DNA from: CAVQYV01 sp963718295 [NCBI: uncultured Methylomirabilota bacterium]
GTDB lineage: Bacteria > Methylomirabilota > Methylomirabilia > CAVQYV01
DNA: 64,000 nucleotides
Direction of reading: 5' to 3'
Assembly: GCA_963718295.1 (NCBI GenBank)
Contig: CAVQYV010000012.1
Location: 1-64,000 of the forward strand
Part shown: positions 27,475-36,493 of the stretch, one piece after another
Layout of the letters: each line of letters starts with the position of its first letter
Position numbering within the stretch: position 1 is the first letter of the stretch
Notes under the pieces: model-generated
The model's database searches: none
Seen by the model: the letters and a program-made list of their open reading frames with translations, nothing else
What the model was told of the DNA's origin: nothing
Made by a program: the position numbers and the translations under genes

Positions 27475-28293
27475 CTAATATCTGAACACCACTTGGATGC
27501 CGAAACTCCGTCGGCTGGAGCAAGGCGCAATGAAAACCCTTCGCCTTTCGGACTCCGTCTGCATTACGCAATCCGCGGAAAGATAGGCTATCCACCACCC
27601 TAAAGCGACCTGCGAAAGATAGTGCTCATCATCGTTGATCCTCGAGAGCCCCACCACGGCCGAGGCCAGGTAGAGGGGAACCTTCCAATAGACGCTCCGG
27701 GTCATCTTGGCGGCCACGATGAAAGGCACGGCGCCTATGAAGCTGTGCCCACTGACACTCTGATGATCATGGAAGGGCCTCCAATGAGAACTCCCATCCT
27801 CCGGCCTCGATCCTCCCAAGGCATATTGCAGCAGAAACACCGGGGGACCTCCGACCAGAAGGCTTCGCAGTGAGTTTTCCCCCCACTGTTGAATTTCTGA
27901 GCCCGCTTCCGCTTTATCTCTCATGAGCCTCCCGACAATCGCTGCACCTGCAAAAAGTGGAACTGCGACCCAGGCCGAGCCCATATGTTCCGCGCCTTCT
28001 GATAGGTCATCAGTGAATTCACCTCGTACGGATTCTTGATACCACTCCTCGATCTCCCTGTCGGCGCTGGTATTCGCTACGATTCCCGCTACCCCCAATC
28101 CTAATCCCATCATTCCCAGGTTTTTGCCCGAGTAGAAGTTTTTGTAATCCTGGAAAACGATGGTCCCAGCCTCCGTCAACCAGGGCCATGCCCTCTGATC
28201 TTCCTCCGCCCAGGCGATCCCTGGGAGGAAGACCAAGGAAAACAGAAAGACCCCGACCCTGGTCCAAAACTCACGCAGGCCTTTATGAATCAT
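27475..28293 (-). CDS. PAP2-superfamily membrane phosphatase
   Basis: 272 residues with a signal-like N-terminus (FLFSLVFLPGIAWAEE) and several membrane helices. Phosphatase motifs C2 (SVSGHSFIGAVPF) and C3 (GLSRINDDEHYLSQVALGW) are present; the first motif is weak. It probably dephosphorylates a lipid phosphate on the outer face of the inner membrane. Its ATG overlaps the nitrilase stop by 1 bp (TGATG), so it is translationally coupled to it. It ends in TAG. Confidence 0.75.
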   Translation of the reverse strand: MIHKGLREFWTRVGVFLFSLVFLPGIAWAEEDQRAWPWLTEAGTIVFQDYKNFYSGKNLGMMGLGLGVAGIVANTSADREIEEWYQESVRGEFTDDLSEGAEHMGSAWVAVPLFAGAAIVGRLMRDKAEAGSEIQQWGENSLRSLLVGGPPVFLLQYALGGSRPEDGSSHWRPFHDHQSVSGHSFIGAVPFIVAAKMTRSVYWKVPLYLASAVVGLSRINDDEHYLSQVALGWWIAYLSADCVMQTESERRRVFIAPCSSRRSFGIQVVFRY

Positions 28294-29285
28294 CACCGGG
28301 CGGGCCGGTCATCAGCCGGGCTTTCATCATCCGCTTTTCTGGTCACCGGCCACTGGGGGCGTTCGTCGACCATAAGCTGAAACACGTCGGGCCGCGCGTA
28401 GTGGCCCACCACATCGAAATCGAATTTGCCTCGGACTACCTCACCCAGATCAAGGTCCGCAAACAAAACCCCCTCCTGGCCGAAGAGAGGACCCGCTACC
28501 ACCTCTCCCAGGGGGGAGATCACCGCACTGCCGCCCCGGCAGATTACTTCGGGGGCGCTGGCCAAATCCTCCAGCCCTTCCAGATCGGGAGGATACATGG
28601 CCTTGGTGACGAACTGATTGCAGCCCAGGACGAAGCAGCGCCCTTCGCATGCGATGTGTCGGAGGGTGGCCTGCCAGGTATCCCGGGCATCGGCCGTGGG
28701 GGCCAAATAGATTTCCACCCCTTTTCCGTATATGGCCATCCGGGCCAGGGGCATATAGTTTTCCCAGCAGATCAAACCGCCGACCCTGCCGAATTCTGTA
28801 TCGAGGACCGTCAGGGTGCTGCCGTCGCCCTCTCCCCAGATGAGCCGCTCCGCAGCCGTAGGCTTCAGTTTTCGATGCTTTCCCCCCAGGCGACCATCGG
28901 GGCCAAAATAGAGCAGCGTGCAATAGAGCGTGCCCCGGCTGAACTGGCTATCCCTTTCGATCACCCCGATGGCGACAAAGGCATTCGCCTGCCGGGCCGC
29001 CTCCCCCAATGCCTCGGTGGCGGGACCAGGCACATCCACGGCGTTAGCCCAATAGGTCTGCCAGGTACGGCGACCCTCTGGGCGGCGGCTGCCCACCACA
29101 CTCCCAAAGCTCAGACCCCGGGGATAGGCGGGAATGAACGCTTCAGGAAAGAGGATCAATCGGGCACCCTCGGCTGCCACTTCGGCAATCAGGCGGACAG
29201 CCTTCTCCACCGTGGCCTCGCGACGGAACAGGACAGGCGCGGCCTGCACCACTGCAACCTTCAACTGCAAAGAAGCCTCACTCAT
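28293..29285 (-). CDS. Nitrilase-type carbon-nitrogen hydrolase
   Basis: 330 residues. Catalytic triad Glu in ILFPEAFIPAYPRG, Lys in KHRKLKPTAAE and Cys in GGLICWENYMPLARM. The CWENYMP context and YPRG loop are those of true nitrilases (nitrile to acid plus ammonia) rather than amidases. GGAAGGAGATAGA precedes ATG 29285. It is the penultimate gene after the AOR 3 cluster; nitrile hydrolysis plus aldehyde oxidation could both serve breakdown of cyanohydrin- or aldoxime-like compounds (inference). Confidence 0.88.
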   Translation of the reverse strand: MSEASLQLKVAVVQAAPVLFRREATVEKAVRLIAEVAAEGARLILFPEAFIPAYPRGLSFGSVVGSRRPEGRRTWQTYWANAVDVPGPATEALGEAARQANAFVAIGVIERDSQFSRGTLYCTLLYFGPDGRLGGKHRKLKPTAAERLIWGEGDGSTLTVLDTEFGRVGGLICWENYMPLARMAIYGKGVEIYLAPTADARDTWQATLRHIACEGRCFVLGCNQFVTKAMYPPDLEGLEDLASAPEVICRGGSAVISPLGEVVAGPLFGQEGVLFADLDLGEVVRGKFDFDVVGHYARPDVFQLMVDERPQWPVTRKADDESPADDRPAR

Positions 29286-29529
29286 TCTATCTCCTTCCCA
29301 TCTATCTCCTCCCCATGAGGAAAACCCATCATCATATTATGTTTATGTCGCTGGCAGGGAACGACTGCTTCACGTCATGCCAACGCTGCCGATAGCCGAG
29401 AATCACTTCTATGAAAAGGAGCGCTGCGAGGATTTCCGGGAGAAAGTGGATGAGCAACTCGCTGACCTCGTCGAGATGGGACGGATAGGAGAGAAGCACC
29501 CTCGGGACAGAGGACCGTTTGGGACAGGC
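29286..29529. other. Gap between MoaD-like gene and nitrilase
   Basis: About 240 bp without a clear gene; a short plus-strand frame beginning at 29378 has no ribosome site or recognisable similarity. The nitrilase may have its own promoter here, but I see no strong boxes. Confidence 0.4.
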
Positions 29530-29823
29530 CTACATGACCGGGCGGATGGGGGCCGCCAGGATGGGCCCCGAGGAACCATCCTCTTTTCCCCCGGCGATGG
29601 GGGGGAAGATGCTGAGGGTGTCCCCCTCAGCCAGTGGCTTATCCAGTTCCGCATGCCGGCCATTCACCAGCAAGATCTTGGGCATGGCCTCGGGGATCTT
29701 CAGCTCCTGCAGGATCTCCTTCACCGAAGCCCCATCTGTGAATTCCATGATGGCCGTTTTATTTTCTGCATTGGATGGCAGGTATTTAGATAAGATAGCA
29801 TAAAGTTGAACTTTAACCTTCAT
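29530..29823 (-). CDS. MoaD/ThiS-like protein with 18-residue tail after Gly-Gly
   Basis: 97 residues with the ubiquitin-like beta-grasp pattern (KVQLYAILSKYLPS, GASVKEILQELKI, ILLVNGR, LAEGDTLSIFPPIAGG). MoaD sulfur carriers normally end at the Gly-Gly; here the pair is at 78-79 and KEDGSSGPILAAPIRPVM follows. No single-base shift brings a stop next to the Gly-Gly, so the tail looks real and would need removal before activation. It overlaps the FAD-oxidoreductase stop by 11 bp. MoaD-like genes accompany AOR operons, where they are thought to help make or insert tungstopterin. Confidence 0.82.
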   Translation of the reverse strand: MKVKVQLYAILSKYLPSNAENKTAIMEFTDGASVKEILQELKIPEAMPKILLVNGRHAELDKPLAEGDTLSIFPPIAGGKEDGSSGPILAAPIRPVM

Positions 29824-31075
29824 AGATCCTTTCTCCCAGCAAAACCCTTCCCCACTTCAGCGGGAAGCGAACCGCTTCCTCCCGTAACGAGCCCAGAATT
29901 CTGCGCGTCCGAATCAATGAAAAAAGGGTACCTGCGTCCTCAACCCTGCCCATGAGGGAAGCCCCCACCAAACATCCCTCCCGGAAGACAAGCCGACGGT
30001 ACACACCTGCCCCGGGGTCCGCATGGGCTAAAATCTCGAAACCATTCCCTTGGGCTCGCGTCAGACCCAGGGCCGCCGTCACATGGCCAAAGAGGTAGGT
30101 GACATTACGACTGATGAACCCCTCAAAGTCGGCAGGGACACCAGCCATATTGTATCCCGCGATCTCGCCCTGGGAGACCGCGGTGGGCCAGATGGCGCTC
30201 ACCCGCCTCTCTCGGGTCAGGAAATCCAGACCCTCTGCCACATCCCCGGCAGCAAATACGTTGGGAACACTGGTCCGCATCCGCTCATCTACCAGAATGC
30301 CGTTCTGGGTCTCTATCCCGGATCCCTTCAGGAAATCGATATTGGGTCGAACGCCCTTTCCCACCACCACCATCTGGGCCGGCAGGATCTCGCCATCCTC
30401 AAGCACGACCTCACTCACCGCTCCCCGGGAGCCAGCGCGGATCTCTCTGGCATCCAATCCCTTGATCACCCGGACCCCCTCCTCCTCCATGGCCGACTCG
30501 ATTCGGGCAGCCCCCCCTGGATCCAGCATCTGGGAGAGAACCTGGGGGGATTTGACCACCACGGTCATCTTCAGGCCCTGGGGAAGCAGCGCATTGGCCA
30601 CCTGGAGGCTAACCAATCCGGCCCCCAGGATGACCACCTCTCGAACCTTTTTTCGCCAGGCCGCGATGCCCCCCGCGTCTGCTACCGTCCGCAGCCCGAA
30701 GACTCCCCGATGGCGAATGCCCGGGATGGAGGGGAAGGTAGGAGAAGCCCCAGCGGCAATCAGCAGATTATCGAAGGAGATGGGAGAGCCGCGGTCCAAC
30801 AAGACCCTCTGCCCGGGGATATCAAGCCCGATCGCCCGATGGCCGAGGTAGGGCTGGAGCGCGTAATTCCCGTAGAAGCTAAGGTCACAGTACTCAAGCT
30901 CTTCCCTGGCGATCTTTCCTCCCAGGTAATAAGTGGTAAGAACCCGGGAATAGGCGGGGCAATCCTCATCGGAGACAATGGTGACGATGCTGGTAGAGTC
31001 GTGTTTACGGATCGCCCTGGCCGCTGCCAGACCCGCTGCACTGTTGCCGATGATCACCTGCCTCTTAGTTGCCAT
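29813..31075 (-). CDS. FAD/NAD-dependent pyridine-nucleotide-disulfide-type oxidoreductase (AorC-like)
   Basis: 420 residues. FAD-binding GNSAAGLAAARAIRK at the N-terminus, NAD-binding VVILGAGLVSLQVANALL near residue 147, and the C-terminal FAD motif NVFAAGDVAEG. It resembles NirB-N/rubredoxin-reductase-like proteins. In aromatic-degrading AOR operons (aorABCDE) a FAD subunit lets the AOR complex reduce NAD from the ferredoxin chain; position and neighbours support that role here. No iron-sulfur extension. Stop overlaps the MoaD-like start. Confidence 0.85.
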   Translation of the reverse strand: MATKRQVIIGNSAAGLAAARAIRKHDSTSIVTIVSDEDCPAYSRVLTTYYLGGKIAREELEYCDLSFYGNYALQPYLGHRAIGLDIPGQRVLLDRGSPISFDNLLIAAGASPTFPSIPGIRHRGVFGLRTVADAGGIAAWRKKVREVVILGAGLVSLQVANALLPQGLKMTVVVKSPQVLSQMLDPGGAARIESAMEEEGVRVIKGLDAREIRAGSRGAVSEVVLEDGEILPAQMVVVGKGVRPNIDFLKGSGIETQNGILVDERMRTSVPNVFAAGDVAEGLDFLTRERRVSAIWPTAVSQGEIAGYNMAGVPADFEGFISRNVTYLFGHVTAALGLTRAQGNGFEILAHADPGAGVYRRLVFREGCLVGASLMGRVEDAGTLFSLIRTRRILGSLREEAVRFPLKWGRVLLGERIYEG

Positions 31076-31101
31076 CAGATCTTACCCGGTTGAACCCAAG
31101 G

Positions 31102-31722
31102 CTACACCCAGAATTTATTGGAAAAACGCTCGCTGGTGAGCTCTTGCTTGATCCTTTCCCTCTCGTCCGAGGTGCGATTCAAAATCTCCAAAATCCCCTC
31201 GGTGGCCCACCCTGCAGCCAGGGCAATGGTACACTGCTCAGGAGTCCCGCATCCCTTCTCGCTCGCAATCTTGAATAGCTCCTTGTTTCTTTCCGGTATG
31301 CGGGAATTGAGGGCGATCCCGAAATTCCGGATCTGTATCTCCCGACAGGTCAAGGCCCCCCACCGCTCCAGGAACTTGTCGCCAATGTACTTCTTCACAT
31401 CCCGGTAGGCCAGCCATCGGCTGGTCTTGTCCTGGGCGTTCTCCTCTTTGGTGACGCCGGTTGCCAGGCTGATGGCGAAGGCGGCCCCGCTTAGGGCCCC
31501 ACAAGAGCCAATCCCCATATTTCCAAACCCTCCCGTGAGCCCGATCAGGCCAGAGAAGATCTTCTCCTCCACCTCTTCCGCAGCCAGCCGAATGCCCTGC
31601 GATTTCAGAGAATCCGCAACCGCTGCAAAGGAGCAGTGGCCACACCCCACCAGCGACCTTTCATAGGCTGGCCCCAACTCCTTTGCCTTTTGTATGCAAC
31701 ATCTCCTTTGCTCATGATTCAT
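31102..31722 (-). CDS. C_GCAxxG_C_C-family redox protein, copy 2
   Basis: 206 residues from ATG 31722, preceded by AGGAG. Family features: GCGHCSFAAVADSL, GGFGNMGIGSCGALSGAAFA, and later cysteines in LTCREIQIR and EKGCGTPEQCTIAL. The first Cys of the GGxGNxxxGSCGA segment is Phe here but Cys in copy 1, so the metal site may differ. The function of this family is unknown, but it often accompanies AORs and other oxidoreductases. It starts 23 bp after copy 1. Confidence 0.8.
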   Translation of the reverse strand: MNHEQRRCCIQKAKELGPAYERSLVGCGHCSFAAVADSLKSQGIRLAAEEVEEKIFSGLIGLTGGFGNMGIGSCGALSGAAFAISLATGVTKEENAQDKTSRWLAYRDVKKYIGDKFLERWGALTCREIQIRNFGIALNSRIPERNKELFKIASEKGCGTPEQCTIALAAGWATEGILEILNRTSDERERIKQELTSERFSNKFWV

Positions 31723-31745
31723 GGAATAGTGCTCCTGTGATTGAA

Positions 31746-32348
31746 TTACAATAGCTTGTGCTTGATCTTCACCTGCTCCAGGGTGATGGGATTCTCCAGC
31801 ATTCCCAGAATGGCCTCCACCGCCCATCCTGCAGTCCGGGGGATGGTGCAGGGATACTCTTTGGGGTTGGTGACACATCCTCTGGCCAGCTCATCCTGGC
31901 CGAATTGATCCTTGGCCTGGGGGTTCCAGGAGTCATATTGCTTTCCAAACCGAGCCCAGGTCACATCCCGGCATCGAAGGCCGCCATATTCCTGTGCGAA
32001 TCTCTCCCCGATGGTCTCGGCCACGGCATCGAAGGAGATCCACCGATGGTCCTTGTCCTTCTCCTGGTCGGCTCGGCTCACATGGGCCGCCAAGCTCACT
32101 GCGAAGCTGGCCCCTGTGATTGCCCCACAGGAGCCGACATTTAGATTCCCACACCCCCCGGAAAGCCCTACCAGGCCCGGGAAGATCTGATCCTCCACCT
32201 CCGGGGAAACCAACTCGACTCCCTCTGACCTTAAGGCCCCCATGGTGGCGCAGAAGGTGGACTGGGCACATCCCCACCAGGTCCTCACGTATTCTGCTCC
32301 GAGTTCATGCGCCTTTTCCACGCACCTATTCCTCTTCTCCTCGTCCAT
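31746..32348 (-). CDS. C_GCAxxG_C_C-family redox protein, copy 1
   Basis: 200 residues with the full cysteine set: WWGCAQSTFCATMG, GGCGNLNVGSCGAITGA, LRCRDVTWARFG, ARGCVTNPKEYPCTI. Clearly homologous to copy 2 along the whole length, so the pair arose by tandem duplication. It follows AOR 3 after a 13-bp hairpin. A role as metal carrier or electron-transfer partner of AOR is inference; the family has no defined activity. Confidence 0.82.
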   Translation of the reverse strand: MDEEKRNRCVEKAHELGAEYVRTWWGCAQSTFCATMGALRSEGVELVSPEVEDQIFPGLVGLSGGCGNLNVGSCGAITGASFAVSLAAHVSRADQEKDKDHRWISFDAVAETIGERFAQEYGGLRCRDVTWARFGKQYDSWNPQAKDQFGQDELARGCVTNPKEYPCTIPRTAGWAVEAILGMLENPITLEQVKIKHKLL

Positions 32349-32379
32349 ATCTTCCTTTTCTCCTCCTGAAGGCAGATAG

Positions 32380-32415
32380 GGGGGGGATAGGGTCGCCCTA
32401 TCCCCCCCTTTTTTT
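32380..32415. terminator. 13-bp hairpin between AOR 3 and the C_GCAxxG genes
   Basis: GGGGGGGATAGGG (32380-32392), loop TCG, then the exact complement (32396-32408) and T7. The U-run is on the plus strand, while the flanking genes are on the minus strand. In the minus-strand mRNA it is a very stable stem without U-run, so it would act as an RNA-stability or decay boundary; on the plus strand it blocks antisense transcription into AOR 3. Confidence 0.75.
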
Positions 32416-32427
32416 GTGACATCGCAA

Positions 32428-34230
32428 TCAGGCCAGGCTCAACTCCTTCAATTTCTCCTTGGTGGGGACTCCGTTCTCATCCCAGCCCCGAAGCTGATAG
32501 TATTCGGGGAGCATCTCGGAGAGCCTCACCACCTGGCCCTTGGCGCCTCCTTCCGGCAGGGGCTCTTCCAAGAGACGCTTGGGCAGGGTGTCATCTTTTT
32601 TGGATAGGCCGGCCTTCAGGTTGAACATGCGCTCCAGGTTCCAGATGCGTTCTCCTGCCTGGAGCATGCTCTCCTTGGTGTATTCCATCCCCGTGGCCGG
32701 GACCAGGAGCGCGTGGATCTCATCCGGCCCGATGGCGAAGGTATTGAACAGGCAGATTCCGACGCTATCCACCACGGAAGTGGAGTTCTGGAAGCTGATG
32801 TCCCAGAACGCCTTCTCCTGGGTGGCGAAGGGGTCCAGCTTTACCGGGACACCCAGGATCTCCGGGGAGATCATATAGCCCCGAACATGGCAGGCCCCGC
32901 GATTGGAGGTGGCATACTGAAGACCCATGCCCTGGGCCCCCCGTCCATCGTAGGCCGGAAACTCCTGTCCCTTGACGGCCATGGAGAGTTCGGGGTGGCC
33001 AAATTTCTCCGTCATCCGCATGGATCCCTCAGCCAGGGCATCCCCAAATCCCTCCCGCCTTCCTGTCTTCTCCGTCATCTCCACCAGGGCCTCGGCGTTG
33101 CCGAAATTGAGGGCTGCCCCGGTCTCCTTGAAGGAGATATATCCCTTTTCGTACATTTCCATGGCCGCTGCAATGGTCACGCCCAATGAGATGGGGTCCA
33201 TTCCCATCTCATTGCAGATGTAATGGGCCTTGGTGATGGCATCCAGATTATCCACGCCGCAGCAGGCCCCCAAGGACCAGGTGGTCTCGTATTCCGGGCC
33301 TTCGCCGGCGCCCTTGAACTTCGGGTTCTTGATCTCGGTCACCGGACCGCAGGCGATGGGGCAGGCAAAGCAGGCCTTGTTGCGGATCTCGATGTTGGCG
33401 CGAATCGATTCTCCCCCCGTCTTGTCTGCAGTGGGGAATACGCCGGTCTGGAAGTTCCTGGTAGGAAGGATGCCGGCGGCATTGATCACGTTCACCAGGA
33501 GGGCGGTCCCATAGGTCGGAAGGCCCACCGAGGTGGTGCCCGAGGCCTTGATCTTCTCCAGGACCATCAGCGCTGCCTTGCGGAATTCGTCTGCCCTTGC
33601 GACCTTGACCCCCCTGGTTCCGCGCACCGCCACCGCCTTCAGGTTCTTGGAGCCCATTACCGCACCCACGCCCGAGCGGCCCGCTGCCCGCGCCTTGTCG
33701 TTGAGGATTCCGGCAAACCGAACCAGCTTTTCCCCGGCGGGCCCGATGGTGGCAATCTTGACATCGGGATCGGTATCTGCCCGGATCAGATCTTCCGTCT
33801 CATGGGTCGTCTTTCCCCAGAGATGATCGGCTGGGCGAATTTCGACCTTATCGTTGTAGACCCAGAGATAGACGGGCTTTTCCGCCTTTCCCTCAAAGAT
33901 GATGAGATCGTAGCCGGCAAACTTCAGCTCCGCGCCGAAATACCCCCCGGAATTGGAGGAGGCAATCCCCCCGGTGAGGGGAGACTTGGTGATGACCATG
34001 TATCGGCCCGCCGCGGAGGCAAAAGTCCCCGTCAGAGGCCCGGTGGCCATGATCAATTTGTTTTTGGGGCTCAAGGGATCCACCTTGGGATCCACCTCGT
34101 CATAGAGCATCTTGGTACCCAATCCCCGGCCACCGATGAACTCCCTTGCCAGGTCCGGATTCAGATCCTCAACGGCCCAGGAATTCTTGGAGAGATTTAC
34201 CCGCAGTATCTTCCCGATCCAGCCGGCCAT
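32428..34230 (-). CDS. aor: Aldehyde:ferredoxin oxidoreductase (AOR 3)
   Basis: 600 residues, closest of the three to classical [17 protein letters not shown] and [20 protein letters not shown] in the pterin domain; cluster motif CFACPIAC near residue 290 with the fourth Cys in SVGICLFN near 500. Start ATG 34230 overlaps the ferredoxin stop by 1 bp behind AAGGAGGTG. With ferredoxin, FAD oxidoreductase and MoaD-like genes it forms an aorAB-C-D-type cluster, extended here by two C_GCAxxG proteins and a nitrilase. Confidence 0.94.
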   Translation of the reverse strand: MAGWIGKILRVNLSKNSWAVEDLNPDLAREFIGGRGLGTKMLYDEVDPKVDPLSPKNKLIMATGPLTGTFASAAGRYMVITKSPLTGGIASSNSGGYFGAELKFAGYDLIIFEGKAEKPVYLWVYNDKVEIRPADHLWGKTTHETEDLIRADTDPDVKIATIGPAGEKLVRFAGILNDKARAAGRSGVGAVMGSKNLKAVAVRGTRGVKVARADEFRKAALMVLEKIKASGTTSVGLPTYGTALLVNVINAAGILPTRNFQTGVFPTADKTGGESIRANIEIRNKACFACPIACGPVTEIKNPKFKGAGEGPEYETTWSLGACCGVDNLDAITKAHYICNEMGMDPISLGVTIAAAMEMYEKGYISFKETGAALNFGNAEALVEMTEKTGRREGFGDALAEGSMRMTEKFGHPELSMAVKGQEFPAYDGRGAQGMGLQYATSNRGACHVRGYMISPEILGVPVKLDPFATQEKAFWDISFQNSTSVVDSVGICLFNTFAIGPDEIHALLVPATGMEYTKESMLQAGERIWNLERMFNLKAGLSKKDDTLPKRLLEEPLPEGGAKGQVVRLSEMLPEYYQLRGWDENGVPTKEKLKELSLA

Positions 34231-34712
34231 CAGATTCTCACCTCCTTATGGGATCCCTTCAATTTGGCTGAGACGGCCTTCTTTTTGTTCAAGGGCGCAC
34301 CCTCCGGCTCCTTGTATTCGATGGCCTTGGGGACACAGAAGAGGGCACATTCCGGCTCTCCTCCGCAGAGATCGCATTTTTCCGCCTTTCCCGTCTCCGG
34401 GTTGACGGCGATGTCCCCAAATGGGCAGGCCAGCTCGCACATCCGGCAACCCACGCATTTCTGGATATCCACCCACCAGACCCCCAGATCGTCGTTGTGG
34501 CCAATCGCCCCCGCCGGACAGGCCTTGGCGCACCAGGCATCCTCGCACTGCGTGCAGGTCAAGGGGATATAGACGGCCTCCTCCAAGAAAATTGTGGTGT
34601 GGATGCGGGAGCGGGCCGGGTTGAACTCACCCTCGTGCCGCATGGAGCAGGCGAGCTCGCAGCTGCGGCAGGCCGTACATTTGCTGTAATTGTAAGTTAA
34701 GACCTTGCTCAT
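34230..34712 (-). CDS. Polyferredoxin partner of AOR 3 (AorA-like)
   Basis: 160 residues from ATG 34712, chosen because GGAGGGTCT precedes it; an upstream in-frame ATG adds an unrelated proline-rich stretch. Sixteen cluster cysteines: [35 protein letters not shown] and [14 protein letters not shown], enough for four [4Fe-4S] clusters. It carries electrons between AOR 3 and the FAD subunit or ferredoxin pool. Paralogue of the protein at 5346-5885. Confidence 0.9.
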   Translation of the reverse strand: MSKVLTYNYSKCTACRSCELACSMRHEGEFNPARSRIHTTIFLEEAVYIPLTCTQCEDAWCAKACPAGAIGHNDDLGVWWVDIQKCVGCRMCELACPFGDIAVNPETGKAEKCDLCGGEPECALFCVPKAIEYKEPEGAPLNKKKAVSAKLKGSHKEVRI

Positions 34713-34814
34713 AGACCCTCCTTCTTCAAAAAACGGCCATGGGCCTGGAAAATGAGGACTCAAAAACCTGCTACCACCTCCCTCCTCCATTCATCGATAT
34801 TCCATGATTTTCTA

Positions 34815-34842
34815 TTATGATCTCCCCACCTCCCCTGTCAAG
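34815..34842 (-). promoter_or_regulatory. Promoter of the AOR 3 cluster
   Basis: TTGACA (34837-34842), 16 bp, CATAAT (34815-34820) on the minus strand, about 100 bp before the ferredoxin ATG. Confidence 0.65.
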
Positions 34843-34902
34843 GACAAATCATGCCATGCCACGGGCTCGATCTGACGGCGGGCTTGGACCTGCAGCTTGA
34901 GT

Positions 34903-35802
34903 CTATGGAATCTGGACAAGGGAGGATCCCCGCGATCCTCGGATCTGCTGATAGGCCTCCTCGCTGTGGTAAGAGCTGCGCACAAAGGGAGCAGAGGCAA
35001 CATGGGCAAACCCCAACTTCTCCGCCTTCTGTTTGAGCTGCGAGAAGATGGCAGGATGGATGTGGCCCTTCACCGGGGTCTGGCGAGGTGTGGGCTGTAG
35101 GTATTGGCCCAAGGCCAGCAGATCACAGGAGGCCCCCCGTAGATCCACCATGACCTCCTCCACCTCTTTGATCGTCTCTCCCAGACCCAACATGAGGCCG
35201 GATTTGGTGAGTATCCCCCTCCCCTTCTCTTTCGCCAGGGAGAGGATTCGCAGCGAACGCGCATAATCGGCCTGGGGGCGAATGGGGGGATAGAGGCGGG
35301 GAACTGTCTCCAGGTTATGGCCCAGGATATGAGGCCTGGCCTCCAGGATGACCTCCAGAGGTGCCGCATCGCCCTGGAGGTCCGGGATGAGCACCTCGAT
35401 GGCGGACTGGGGCAAAAGATCCCGAATGGCATGAATGGTGGAGGCAAAGTGGTGGGCGCCTCCATCTTTCAGGTCGTCCCGGGTGACGGAGGTGACGACC
35501 ACATGGGCCAGTCCCAGGGCTTTGGCCGCCCGGGCTACCCGCAGTGGCTCTTCTGGATCCGGGGAGACGGGAGTTCCGGGGGAAACGGAGCAGAAGGCAC
35601 AATCCCGGGTGCAGACCTTGCCCAAAATCATGAAGGTGGCTGTCCGCTGGGAAAAGCACTCCCCCTGATTGGGGCAGCGCGCCTCCTCGCAGACCGTGTG
35701 CAGGCCGTGCTCCTTGAGCAGCGCCGCCATCCGCGTCAGATCTTCAGGCTTGGGTGCCCTTTGTACCAGCCAGGATGGCCTCCGACCCCTCACATCTCCC
35801 AC
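34903..35802 (-). CDS. lipA: Lipoyl synthase
   Basis: 299 residues. Radical-SAM cluster CTRDCAFC and auxiliary cluster CEEARCPNQGEC near the N-terminus; the auxiliary-cluster serine is in the C-terminal FVRSSYHSEEAY. It inserts two sulfurs into octanoyl groups on lipoyl domains (2-oxoacid dehydrogenases, glycine cleavage H). The start overlaps lipB by 59 bp. ATG 35802 fits the normal family N-terminus (RPSWLVQRAPKPEDLTRMAA). Last gene of pdxA-acoX-lipB-lipA. Confidence 0.95.
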   Translation of the reverse strand: MGDVRGRRPSWLVQRAPKPEDLTRMAALLKEHGLHTVCEEARCPNQGECFSQRTATFMILGKVCTRDCAFCSVSPGTPVSPDPEEPLRVARAAKALGLAHVVVTSVTRDDLKDGGAHHFASTIHAIRDLLPQSAIEVLIPDLQGDAAPLEVILEARPHILGHNLETVPRLYPPIRPQADYARSLRILSLAKEKGRGILTKSGLMLGLGETIKEVEEVMVDLRGASCDLLALGQYLQPTPRQTPVKGHIHPAIFSQLKQKAEKLGFAHVASAPFVRSSYHSEEAYQQIRGSRGSSLVQIP

Positions 35803-36493
35803 GATGAATTGTCTCCCTTAACTCTCCCTCGGTCATCCTTTGCATCTTCGCCTCAAAGATGCGGGCGAAATGGAAAATCAACCTTTCTTTGACTTCTTCC
35901 AGGGCAATTTCCCTTTTCAGCAGGCGAGCCAGGGAGGTGACCCCACGATCCTGGATCCCGCAGGGATGAATCAGGCGAAAGTGCTCCAGATCGTTGTTCA
36001 CGTTCAGGGCGAGGCCATGGCAGGTCACCCATTTCCTCACCCCCACTCCGATGGCCATCACCTTCTCCTGCCCCACCCAGACCCCGGTGAGTCCCGGCGC
36101 CCTCTGGCCGGACAATCCATAATCGGAGAGGACCCTCAGCCCCACCTCCTCCAAGCTCCGGCAGTAGAGGTGGACATCCTTCCCGTGATGCGTCAGATCC
36201 AGGATGGGGTAGACCACGATTTGCCCCGGTCCATGGAAGGTGACGTCGCCGCCCCGATCCACGCGGCGGACCGCGATCCCTCTTCGGATCAGTTCCCCCT
36301 CCGAGACCAAGATGTGCTGGGCCTGTCCTCCTTTGCCCACGGTGATGACCGGCTCATGCTCCACCAGGAGCAGGAGGTCCGGAACCGCCCCCTCCTGGCG
36401 CATCCGAACCAGTTTTCCCTGGAGCGACCAGATCTCGTCATAGGGGCAAAGGCCCAATTCAACAGCCCACACATTCCTCTCGGCGCAACTCAT
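35744..36493 (-). CDS. lipB: Octanoyltransferase
   Basis: 249 residues. RRVDRGGDVTFHGPGQIVVY is the LipB signature; the catalytic Lys/Cys region reads KVMAIGVGVRKWVTCHGLAL and HLIHPCGI-type sequence (FRLIHPCGIQDRG). It moves octanoyl groups from ACP to lipoyl domains for LipA. Its ATG overlaps the preceding kinase stop (ATGA), so the pair is coupled. Confidence 0.93.
   Translation of the reverse strand: MSCAERNVWAVELGLCPYDEIWSLQGKLVRMRQEGAVPDLLLLVEHEPVITVGKGGQAQHILVSEGELIRRGIAVRRVDRGGDVTFHGPGQIVVYPILDLTHHGKDVHLYCRSLEEVGLRVLSDYGLSGQRAPGLTGVWVGQEKVMAIGVGVRKWVTCHGLALNVNNDLEHFRLIHPCGIQDRGVTSLARLLKREIALEEVKERLIFHFARIFEAKMQRMTEGELRETIHRGRCEGSEAILAGTKGTQA

Noticed and set aside
29378-29560. Small plus-strand gene between nitrilase and MoaD-like genes
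   Set aside because: No ribosome site, no recognisable domain, and it runs into antisense of the MoaD-like gene.
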